Shown: piece after piece, positions 15,826-23,280 of the stretch | Position numbering within the stretch: the stretch's first letter is position 1 | How the letters are laid out: every line of letters starts with the position of its first letter | DNA from: Candidatus Sumerlaeota bacterium | GTDB taxonomy: Bacteria; Sumerlaeota; Sumerlaeia; Sumerlaeales; Sumerlaeaceae | NCBI GenBank assembly: GCA_026398535.1 | Contig: JAPLSQ010000055.1 | Span: forward strand, 1-64,000 | Length of the DNA: 64,000 bases | Direction: 5' to 3' | The notes under the pieces: generated by a model | What the model was told of the DNA's origin: nothing | The model's input: the letters and a program-made list of their open reading frames with translations, nothing else | Database searches by the model: none | Program-made: the position numbers and the translations under genes

Positions 15826-18060
15826 CAGCCCGTGCAAGTGCCCGCGCTTTGTGTTGAGGGCGCGGTCGAGCGCATCGTCTTTCACAATGCCGACAATGCC
15901 TACACCGTGGCGGCGCTGAAGCCGCCGGATTCCACCCATGAGGTCATCATCGTCGGCAACTTTGGGGATGTGAGGCCCGGCGAACAGTTGCGTGTGGAGG
16001 GGCAGTACATTGTTGACAAGAAATACGGGCGTCAATTCCGCGTTGAGCGGTTTGAAATGACCCTGCCCGAAACGACCGCCGCCATTGAGAAATACCTGTC
16101 GAGCGGGCTTGTGCGGGGCATCGGCGCCGCCTACGCGAAACGGCTTGTCAGACATTTCGGGGCGGAGCTTTTCAGCGTGATTGACGCGCAGCCGGAGCGC
16201 CTGCGCGAAGTTGAGGGGATTGGCGCCAAACGTTCGGAGATGATCCGCCAGGGATGGAGCGAGCACCGCGCCCTGCGCGATATCATTATGTTCCTGCAAC
16301 AGCACGGCATGACGCAGACTTTCGCCGCGCGGATATACAAACAGTACGGCGAACACGCCATCGAGCAGATCAAAACCAACCCCTACCAGCTCGCGATCGA
16401 CGTGCGCGGCATCGGTTTCAAATCCGCCGACGCGCTGGCGCAGAAAATGGGCATCCCCGTCGAATCGGTCGAGCGGTGCAAGGCCGGCGTCTATTTCATC
16501 CTCCAGGAACTCGCCGGCGAAGGGCATTGCTACTACCCCGCCGATCCGCTCATCGAGCGCGCCGCCGCGACGCTCGAGGTGGAGCAGGAGCTTGTCATCA
16601 CGGCAATCAACGCGCTCAAAGCCGACAATCATGTGGTGCTCGAGTTGCTGCCCGACAAGACGCGCGCCGTTTACCTGCGGCAGTTGCACGCGCACGAAGT
16701 TGGCGCGGCCGGGCTCATCGCGCGGTTGATGGCGACGGGAAAGCTCTTTCCCAAAATCAGCGCCGCAACCGAACTGGACGAGTTTGAGAAACAGTTTCAT
16801 TTCGAGCTTGCCTCCAACCAGAAACTTGCGGTCACGACGGCGCTCGCGGGCGGCGTGCTTGTCATCACGGGCGGGCCGGGCACTGGCAAGACGACGATCA
16901 TCAAGGCGATTCTGCGCATCCTGCGCAAAGCGGGCGTGATTGTGCTGCTTGCCGCGCCGACGGGGCGCGCGGCAAAGCGCATGACGGAACTGGCGCATCA
17001 TCCCGCGGCGACCATCCACCGGCTGCTGCAATACTCGTTCCGCGACGGCGGCTGGCAGCGCAACGCGCGAAATCCGCTCAAGGCGGATTTCGTGATTGTC
17101 GACGAGGCGTCGATGATCGATATCGGGCTGGCCCACGCGCTGCTGCGCGCCGTTCCTGCCACAAGCTCCCTGATCTTCGTGGGCGACATCGACCAGCTTC
17201 CGTCTGTCGGTCCCGGTAATTTCCTGCGCGACCTCATTGACAGCGGGGTTGTGCCCGTCGTGCGCCTGAATGAGATCTTCCGCCAGGCGCGGCAGTCGCT
17301 TATCGTCAGGAACGCCCACCGGGTCAACACCGGCCGACAGCCCGTTCTCGCGGCGCCCGAAGGCCGGTCAGCGAGTACGCCATCAGGGGCCGGTCAGCGA
17401 GTACGCCATCAGGCCAGCGATTTTTACTTCTTCGAGGCGGAGGAGCCCGAGCGAGCGCTGGAGATCATCAGGCAGCTTGTGCGCGAGCGCATTCCCGCGA
17501 AGTTTGGTTTCGCATCCGCGGCCGACATCCAGGTCATCACGCCCATGCACCGCGGCGTCATCGGCGCGCAGAACCTCAACCGGGAGATTCAGCAAATGCT
17601 TAATCCCTCCGGCAGCGCGCTGGAGCGCGGCACTGGCGTGCTGCGCGCGGGCGACAAGGTCATGCAGGTCGAAAACAACTACGACAAGGACGTTTTTAAC
17701 GGCGACATCGGAATCATCACAACGATCGACCGCGAGGATCAGTGCCTCAAGGTGAACTTCGACGGGCGGATTGTCCGATATGAATTCAACGAGGTGGACG
17801 AGATCGAGCTGGCCTACGCGGTGACGGTTCACAAGTCGCAGGGCAGCGAGTATCGCGCGGTGATCATGCCGGTGCACACGACGCACTTCATCATGCTTCA
17901 GCGCAACCTGCTGTACACCGGCATCACGCGGGGCAAGAGCCTTGTGTGCCTTGTGGGGCAGCCGCGCGCCGTGCGCATGGCGGTGGACAACGTCAGCTCT
18001 GTTCCGCGGCACTCGGCGCTGAACCAGCGGCTTGCGCAACTGGCGGCGCTAAATTCATGA
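15802..18060 (+). CDS. recD2: RecD2-type ATP-dependent DNA helicase
   Basis: A 752-residue RecD2-like superfamily 1 helicase (5'-3'). The N-terminal OB and helix-hairpin-helix regions (VEGAVERIVFHNADNAYTVAAL; GIGAAYAKRLV; VEGIGAKRSEMI; VRGIGFKSADALA) precede Walker A GGPGTGKTTI (about 357-366), Walker B VIVDEASMID (about 431-440), GDIDQLPSVGPGNFL and the C-terminal TVHKSQGSEY and YTGITRGKSL motifs. Not associated with RecB/RecC, as expected for RecD2. Odd: residues 522-537 (RSASTPSG then GQRVRHQ) come from two element A copies read in two frames, in the loop before DFYFFE. The ATG lies in element B; GTG codons at 15832 and 15838 are alternatives. Confidence 0.93.
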   Translation: MDEERGGGQPVQVPALCVEGAVERIVFHNADNAYTVAALKPPDSTHEVIIVGNFGDVRPGEQLRVEGQYIVDKKYGRQFRVERFEMTLPETTAAIEKYLSSGLVRGIGAAYAKRLVRHFGAELFSVIDAQPERLREVEGIGAKRSEMIRQGWSEHRALRDIIMFLQQHGMTQTFAARIYKQYGEHAIEQIKTNPYQLAIDVRGIGFKSADALAQKMGIPVESVERCKAGVYFILQELAGEGHCYYPADPLIERAAATLEVEQELVITAINALKADNHVVLELLPDKTRAVYLRQLHAHEVGAAGLIARLMATGKLFPKISAATELDEFEKQFHFELASNQKLAVTTALAGGVLVITGGPGTGKTTIIKAILRILRKAGVIVLLAAPTGRAAKRMTELAHHPAATIHRLLQYSFRDGGWQRNARNPLKADFVIVDEASMIDIGLAHALLRAVPATSSLIFVGDIDQLPSVGPGNFLRDLIDSGVVPVVRLNEIFRQARQSLIVRNAHRVNTGRQPVLAAPEGRSASTPSGAGQRVRHQASDFYFFEAEEPERALEIIRQLVRERIPAKFGFASAADIQVITPMHRGVIGAQNLNREIQQMLNPSGSALERGTGVLRAGDKVMQVENNYDKDVFNGDIGIITTIDREDQCLKVNFDGRIVRYEFNEVDEIELAYAVTVHKSQGSEYRAVIMPVHTTHFIMLQRNLLYTGITRGKSLVCLVGQPRAVRMAVDNVSSVPRHSALNQRLAQLAALNS
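17366..17411 (+). repeat. Two element A copies inside recD2
   Basis: Perfect copies at 17366-17385 and 17392-17411, 26 bases apart, so the second is read in a different frame from the first. The helicase frame stays open through both. Confidence 0.95.
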
Positions 18061-18126
18061 ATAATACCATTCGGGGATGTCCATGACTTGCAATGAAGCG
18101 AATGTGTTGGCCTCAAGGATAGATTA

Positions 18127-18804
18127 ATGAATACAAAGGCGGTTGTCCCCGGACAAAGAGGCGAAGACCCCCGGTTTTTGCTGGTGTTTGTGACGGGCTT
18201 GCTGGTGTTTGTGGCGGATTTTGTGACGAAGTGGGTCGCTGTGCGCGAGCTGGCCATGGCGCCTGGTCTCGATGGCAGATTGCTGGCGTTCATGTTTCCG
18301 TCCGGTGATTACGGGCGCGAACTGCTCGAATCGCATGTGCGCCGCGTCCCGGTGATCCCCGGATTGTTCGACTGGTTTCTGCAGTACAACCAAGGCGGTG
18401 CTTTCTCGTTGCTCAATGATTATCCGCTCGTCATCACGATTGTTTCTGTTGCGGCCATCGTGTGGATTTATCTGTGGAGCCGCAGGATTTCGCCGGAGCA
18501 TTATCATGTCCACATTGTCTTCGGGCTGATTCTCGGCGGGGCGCTGGGCAATCTCGCCGACCGCCTGCGGTTCCGTCACGTCGTCGATTTCATTCACTTC
18601 TATCACCACGACTGGTACTGGCCGACGTTTAATGTGGCCGACATGGCGATTTGCTGCGGAATCGCCGTGTTTGTTTATCTGAGCCTGTTTACGAAGAGCC
18701 TGGATTCGGCGGCGCCGGCGGGTGTTGCCGAATCCCCGAAAGCCTCGTCAGACGGCGGCGACAAGCCGGTCAGCGAGTACGCCATCACGGAAAACGTCGA
18801 GTGA
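18127..18804 (+). CDS. lspA: Lipoprotein signal peptidase II
   Basis: A 225-residue LspA that cleaves prolipoprotein signal peptides before the lipidated Cys. Four membrane segments are visible. Family motifs: LLVFVADFVTKWVAV (D-xx-TK), YNQGGAFSLL, GGALGNLADRLRFRHVVDFIHF with the first catalytic Asp, and WPTFNVADMAICCG with the second. AAGGA precedes the ATG. The loop between helices one and two is longer than in E. coli LspA. The C-terminal tail after SLFTKS is extra, and its last residues PVSEYAI are translated from an element A copy. The window carries several lipoprotein substrates. Confidence 0.93.
   Translation: MNTKAVVPGQRGEDPRFLLVFVTGLLVFVADFVTKWVAVRELAMAPGLDGRLLAFMFPSGDYGRELLESHVRRVPVIPGLFDWFLQYNQGGAFSLLNDYPLVITIVSVAAIVWIYLWSRRISPEHYHVHIVFGLILGGALGNLADRLRFRHVVDFIHFYHHDWYWPTFNVADMAICCGIAVFVYLSLFTKSLDSAAPAGVAESPKASSDGGDKPVSEYAITENVE
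18768..18787 (+). repeat. Element A in the lspA tail
   Basis: One perfect copy read in the third frame (PVSEYAI) five codons before the lspA stop. With the glycosyltransferase and recD2 sites, all three plus-strand reading frames of the element occur within genes. Confidence 0.95.
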
Positions 18805-18821
18805 TGACGCTTGCCCCGTCA

Positions 18822-20282
18822 TCACTGCTCGCCGCGGGCCTTGAGGATGTAATTCAGCAGGTCCTTGGCGAAGTCCGAATAGATGACGATCCTGGCGGGA
18901 TCGAGGGGAACGTTGTTGAGATACTGAAGGCGCAGGACGTCGCCGTTTTCGGTGATCTCGGGGATGATGCCGCTGAAGAAGAAGCCAAGCAGTTCCATCT
19001 GAGCGCACATGTATGCCGTGGCAGGTTCGGCAAGGGGAAGGTCGAGATAGATGCAGTCGATTTTGTTAAGGCAAAGCCCCCGCAGGCGCGCGCGGACGAT
19101 ATCGCGCAGGTTGGCGCCCATGCGCGCCACGCGAAGTAAAGCGTTGCCGACATCGCTGTTTATCTGAGCGTCGAGCAGCGCTTCGCCGGACAGTTTGATA
19201 TCCTGCCGGTGCGGCGGTCTGTCGATGCGCCGCAGGAAACCGCCCTGTTCATAAATGCGCCGGATCATTGTGGCGTGATGGTAGGGCGGATAGACCGCGC
19301 GCTCAGGCTCATTGTTGACGCGCAGGTAAAAGATCACCGTCGAGACCCGCTGGGGCAGATTTTCGTCGATGTCTCTGAAACAGAATGACCGGGGGCATTG
19401 GGCCAGCATGATGCCTGTCTCGGTGGCGCCCAGCGCATGGTTGCCTTTCTGGGTGAAGGGGTGAAGCGAGACCGCCTCGCTGTAAAGGCCGTACATGGCG
19501 CGTTCGCGTGCATGTTCGGTGAAGCGCGCTTTCATGCGCTCGAAAAGTTTGCGTCCGCGGCAGCGCGGATCGACAACCGCGCGCGCGATTTCAGCGATGC
19601 GCGCGCCGGGCGTGTCTTTCAGGAGAGCGAGATGCCCCACGATTTCATCATCAGGCGCCACGGCCACGAGCGATTCCATCAAACCGCTCTCGATCATCTC
19701 GCGGATCTTCTCCGGGAAGTAAATCTGTTCGACGTAGGTGTAGCCGTAGCAATGGTACATGCACCGCGCGAGCGCCACGCCCTCATCAGGCCGCATGAAC
19801 CTGATGGTGATGGGCATATCGGCGGGAAACGGCGCCGGTGCGCTGGCCATGTCTTCATGGTCGGAGCATTCCGGCATTCTGGCCATGAATTTCCTGATGA
19901 ATTCAAGACGCTTGCCGCCGTGGCCGAGGTTAAGATAACGCACCTCGTCGGAGAACGCCTTGATAAGACGCATGCCAAAGCCGCCCCCGCCTTCTTCTCC
20001 GCACTTTTTCCAGTCGAAAGGCAGCCCGCGATCCTCGACAGCCAGCACGAGCTGCGCGGGGCGGCGCTCGATGATGATGTCGAATTCGGCGCCCTCATCG
20101 CCATCGAGCGCGTGGCGGATGACATTCAGCCCGGCCTCCTCGGCGATTGTCTCGAAATGGCGCGCCTCGTCTTCATTCATTCCTTCGGCGCGCGCGACAT
20201 CGCGGACAAACGCCGCCGCGGCCGGCAACAACGCGATGCGTCCCTTAAGGGTCATTTTGGCTATGACGTTTGAATTGCCCAC
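18822..20282 (-). CDS. RsbW-like ATPase fused to a GNAT acetyltransferase
   Basis: A 486-residue two-domain protein. Residues about 15-130 are a GHKL ATP-binding domain of the anti-sigma-factor/serine kinase (RsbW) type: EEAGLNVIRHAL (N box), AVEDRGLPFDW (G1) and GGGGFGMRLIKAFSDEVRY (G2). Residues about 148-300 resemble a GNAT N-acetyltransferase (ITIRFMRPDEGVALARCMYHCYGYTY; IAEIARAVVDPRCRGRKLFERM). The C-terminal ~180 residues are of a type I cannot name. The design suggests regulation of a partner by nucleotide state plus acylation. No sigma factor is adjacent. The open frame fits this start; ribosome signal is weak. Confidence 0.75.
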   Translation of the reverse strand: MGNSNVIAKMTLKGRIALLPAAAAFVRDVARAEGMNEDEARHFETIAEEAGLNVIRHALDGDEGAEFDIIIERRPAQLVLAVEDRGLPFDWKKCGEEGGGGFGMRLIKAFSDEVRYLNLGHGGKRLEFIRKFMARMPECSDHEDMASAPAPFPADMPITIRFMRPDEGVALARCMYHCYGYTYVEQIYFPEKIREMIESGLMESLVAVAPDDEIVGHLALLKDTPGARIAEIARAVVDPRCRGRKLFERMKARFTEHARERAMYGLYSEAVSLHPFTQKGNHALGATETGIMLAQCPRSFCFRDIDENLPQRVSTVIFYLRVNNEPERAVYPPYHHATMIRRIYEQGGFLRRIDRPPHRQDIKLSGEALLDAQINSDVGNALLRVARMGANLRDIVRARLRGLCLNKIDCIYLDLPLAEPATAYMCAQMELLGFFFSGIIPEITENGDVLRLQYLNNVPLDPARIVIYSDFAKDLLNYILKARGEQ

Positions 20283-20377
20283 TGTGTTGCCGCGACGGAC
20301 CGGATTTTTCTTTGCTCTTATTGTTTATCCAATATTGGACATACCCGGACATCAAAAATGAAAGGACATAAAGAAAA

Positions 20378-20806
20378 ATGGCGGATAGAACGCTCATTTT
20401 TGTCAAGCCCGACGGCGTGCGGCGCGGGCTGGCGGGGGAAATCATCTCGCGGTTCGAGCGCAAAGGCTTGCGGATCGCGGCGCTGAAAATGATGCGCTTC
20501 ACGCGCGAGCTGGCGCGCAGGCACTACGAGGAGCATCTCGGCAAGCCGTTTTATCCGGCGCTGGAAGAATTTGTGCTGAGCGGGCCGGTGGTGGCGATGG
20601 TGCTGGAGGGAAACGACGTCGTTGAAATGACGCGCATGATGATGGGCAAAACCAAACACACTGAGGCCGCCCCGGGCACGATCCGGGGCGATTTCGCGTA
20701 TCATACGACTTTCAACCTGATCCACGGGAGCGACTCGACCGAGCGCGCGAACATCGAAATCGCGAATTTCTTTTCTGAGGAGGAACTGATGCCTGTGTGT
20801 GTGTGA
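20378..20806 (+). CDS. ndk: Nucleoside diphosphate kinase
   Basis: A 142-residue Ndk that balances NTP/dNTP pools by phosphate transfer from ATP through a phosphohistidine. The sequence begins RTLIFVKPDGVRRGLAGEII and contains YPALEEFVLSGPVVAMVLEG, GTIRGDF and FNLIHGSDS with the catalytic His116. Many family members have N at the base of the loop where this one has FNLI; catalysis should not be affected. AAAGGACATAAAGAAAA precedes the ATG. The 3' end is a short TG repeat encoding PVCV. Confidence 0.96.
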   Translation: MADRTLIFVKPDGVRRGLAGEIISRFERKGLRIAALKMMRFTRELARRHYEEHLGKPFYPALEEFVLSGPVVAMVLEGNDVVEMTRMMMGKTKHTEAAPGTIRGDFAYHTTFNLIHGSDSTERANIEIANFFSEEELMPVCV

Positions 20807-20852
20807 ACCAAGCCGCGATTGATAAGGTGTGCGGAGGCTTGCGCCAAAGTCC

Positions 20853-20872
20853 GGTCAGCGAGTACGCCATCA
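20853..20872 (+). repeat. Element A downstream of ndk
   Basis: One perfect copy in the gap between ndk and the convergent prepilin. It is the last copy before a 24.5-kb stretch without any. Confidence 0.95.
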
Positions 20873-20913
20873 GGCTCGCGCAGAGGGGAATGGATGTTCA
20901 TTGCCGCGGAGGT

Positions 20914-21576
20914 TCAGCGCACGCTCCCCGATTCGGGCCCGATGCCGGGGCCGAGGAAGAAGATGTCACCGGCGCTGATCGTGCCGTTGGTGGGGTCGTA
21001 GCTTGTGGCGGAAGGGCTGAGGTCGCCAAGCACCGTGGCGTAAAGGTCCGGCCCGATGCTGCGCAACGCCCACATGACGCCGGGCGAGCGCGAAATCCTC
21101 AGCGTCCACAAGCCGGGATAAAGCGCGTTTTCATCGCGCCCGTCGGGCAGGTAGCGGTAGGCGTAGTCGAAGCAAAATGGCCTGACAAACCGGCCGGCCA
21201 CCTTGTAGGGGGATGCAAGTGTGGCATTGCGGCTCATCGCGCCTTCAGCGAAGACATCCTCGGGTATGGCTGACATGTAGGCGATCGGCGTCGTCAGCAC
21301 AATGAGCCGCGGCAGATAAGCATTCAGGTCGCGCGTTGTCACAATGGAATAATACTGATAGTCGGGCGGATACTTGCCGCTGTCGACGCGGTATGTCTCA
21401 AGAGCCGTGCTCATTGAGCGCATGTCGGTCTTGGTGCGCGAGACCTTTGAGCGCGTTTGCGCCTCCATGAAATTCGGGACGGCAATCGCGGCAAGGATCG
21501 CGATGATTGCCACGACAATTAAAAGTTCAATCAGGGTGAAACCCCATTGCCGGTCAAATCGCATCGTCATTTTCAT
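20914..21576 (-). CDS. Type IV prepilin-like protein, second paralogue
   Basis: A 220-residue prepilin. The leader is MKMTMRFDRQWG, longer than in the other three, followed by FTLIELLIVVAIIAIL with Glu+5. After the helix it has the family segment NFMEAQTRSKVSRTKTDMRSMSTALETY and near the C-terminus YDPTNGTISAGDIFFLG. The ATG at 21576 has AGGAG about ten bases upstream. The frame is open further but those codons would place the cleavage site too deep. Unlike the first paralogue the centre contains PDYQYYSIVTTRDLNAYLPRL, so surface parts have diverged. Confidence 0.88.
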   Translation of the reverse strand: MKMTMRFDRQWGFTLIELLIVVAIIAILAAIAVPNFMEAQTRSKVSRTKTDMRSMSTALETYRVDSGKYPPDYQYYSIVTTRDLNAYLPRLIVLTTPIAYMSAIPEDVFAEGAMSRNATLASPYKVAGRFVRPFCFDYAYRYLPDGRDENALYPGLWTLRISRSPGVMWALRSIGPDLYATVLGDLSPSATSYDPTNGTISAGDIFFLGPGIGPESGSVR

Positions 21577-21718
21577 GGGACAAACTCTCCTGTGTTGCCA
21601 GTATATATGACACCACATAACAATTTGAATGAACAAAATTGTCTGCGGCGTTTGACCGATGCCCCAGAACAAATTGTTTCCTGGCGCCATGTGGTACGCG
21701 CCGATTTTGCTGCTCCCG

Positions 21719-21946
21719 TTACTTCCACACCTCCTTGTAAAGCATCATTGCGGGGCAACCGGCGAATGCGACGGCCAGCGCGGCGGGTTCGCCGCGCAAC
21801 GATATTTTTTCTCCCGCGTACGGGCAGATGTTGTGCGCGCAGAAAGTCTCGCATGGGCAGGGATTGCGCGGATCGCACATGCAATGGCCCAGCCTGACCG
21901 ACCCCCCCCTGCGCGACATCACAGTCTTGCGGCGCCTGAGGTTCAC
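21719..21946 (-). CDS. Small cysteine-rich protein (75 aa), possible metal binding
   Basis: Its GTG start at 21946 overlaps the TGA of the upstream glycosyltransferase in the arrangement GTGA, as in the coupled hdr-flx genes, which is the main argument that it is real. The N-terminus is basic (NLRRRKTVMSRRG). The centre contains HCMCDPRNPCPCETFCAHNIC, with Cys at 22, 24, 30, 32, 36 and 41, suggesting a zinc or iron-sulfur site. The C-terminal 25 residues are mildly hydrophobic with one more Cys at 64. I recognise no family. Confidence 0.5.
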   Translation of the reverse strand: MNLRRRKTVMSRRGGSVRLGHCMCDPRNPCPCETFCAHNICPYAGEKISLRGEPAALAVAFAGCPAMMLYKEVWK

Positions 21947-23166
21947 GTTCGCGCCGCGTTCTCCAGCGCTTCGTCAAAGACGGCGGTCACGGCGCGTGCG
22001 TGTTTGCCGGCGGAGAACAAGGCGTGCGCCCGCTCGCACGCCGCGGCGCCCATGGCGCGGCAGGTCTGCGTGTCAGCCGCGAGCGCCGCGACAAGGTCAA
22101 CAAACGCGGGAAGCTCCTTCCAGAAGGTCTTGTCATCAACGTTGCGCAGACCAACCAAAAAACCGGTCTTTCCGTCCTCGATGAGTTCGGGAATGCCGCC
22201 CGTGTTGCTGCCGATCGTCGGCACGCCGGCGGCGGCGGCCTCGATGATCACGCGCCCGAATCCCTCGTCGTTGCTCACAAGGACGTTCAGATCCAGCGCG
22301 GCAAAGAAGTCCGCGATGCGCCGCTGGAAAGGCAGGAACCGCACGGCGGATGAAATTCCCGCGCGTTCAGCCAGCGCTTTCAATTCGTCAGCATAGCTTT
22401 CCTGACCAGGACTCGTTTCGCCGATGAAAAGAAACTTGGCGTTTGGGACGCGGTTGAGGATTGGCGCCGCGGCGTCGAGCAGAAAACGCGGGCGTTTGCG
22501 GGGCATGAGCAGGCCGATCTGGCCGATCACGAAATCGTCATCATCGAAACCGAGTTCGCGCCGCGTCAGCCGTCGCCGGGCGCGCGCGTTGTCGAACTCC
22601 TCGAAATCCACGCCGTTGTGCACGACCCGCACTTTGCGCGCCTTCCAGTGGAATATATCGAAATCCGCGGCGGCGGCTTCCGAGACGGCAATGATGCGCG
22701 AAGCCTCGCCCAGCAGGTAATTGCGCGCCATGCGCGGCGTGACCGAAAGACGCATGTGGGTGACGACCGGGACCGTCAGCGGATGCGCAAGACGCCGGGA
22801 GAGAAGAGCGCCGGCAAGAGCGAGCGCGAGCGCTCCGCCGCTGGCCGCAACGGCGGCGTGGGGATTGGAATAAATCTCGTTGCAATGGATGAGACCGATC
22901 CGCTCGCGGGCGATGATCTCGCGCAGCGCCGCCGTGCGTGCCGGCAGTGTGAGCCACGAGGCTCCCTTGCGCCATGGCGGCAGGCGCAGTTTGATCCAGG
23001 GAAGATGGCGCTTGTCCAGCTCGTTGGTCAGCGCGCCCGCTTCGGGCGCAAGCGCCACGGGATCATAGCGCGTGCCCGCGAGCTCGCGAATCAGCGTCAG
23101 CAGGCTGCGCCGCGCGCCCAGCAGCCGAACACTCGGCGTGATATGAAGCACTCGGATCGTTGGCAT
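21943..23166 (-). CDS. Glycosyltransferase family 4 (GT-B)
   Basis: A 407-residue retaining glycosyltransferase. The N-terminal domain begins IRVLHITPSVRLLGARRSLLTLIREL, typical of acceptor-binding GT4 domains. The C-terminal domain has VIGQIGLLMPRKRPRFLLDAA, KFLFIGETSPG, VLVSNDEGFGRVIIEAAAAGVPTIGSNTGGIPELIEDGKTGFLV, which contains the ExxxxxxxE-like nucleotide-sugar motif. The product probably acts in surface polysaccharide or lipid-sugar assembly at the cytoplasmic membrane face. No other polysaccharide genes are adjacent except the overlapping Cys-rich small protein downstream. Substrates cannot be predicted. Confidence 0.88.
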   Translation of the reverse strand: MPTIRVLHITPSVRLLGARRSLLTLIRELAGTRYDPVALAPEAGALTNELDKRHLPWIKLRLPPWRKGASWLTLPARTAALREIIARERIGLIHCNEIYSNPHAAVAASGGALALALAGALLSRRLAHPLTVPVVTHMRLSVTPRMARNYLLGEASRIIAVSEAAAADFDIFHWKARKVRVVHNGVDFEEFDNARARRRLTRRELGFDDDDFVIGQIGLLMPRKRPRFLLDAAAPILNRVPNAKFLFIGETSPGQESYADELKALAERAGISSAVRFLPFQRRIADFFAALDLNVLVSNDEGFGRVIIEAAAAGVPTIGSNTGGIPELIEDGKTGFLVGLRNVDDKTFWKELPAFVDLVAALAADTQTCRAMGAAACERAHALFSAGKHARAVTAVFDEALENAART

Positions 23167-23280
23167 GTGCGAATAATCATTACGCCCGGCGAATTGCGAA
23201 ATCCAGAAATACTCTTTGTCACAATGCGGCTGGCACTGTCCCGTTGCTCTCGGACCCGGGAGACGCCTTGGAGTCGCGCA

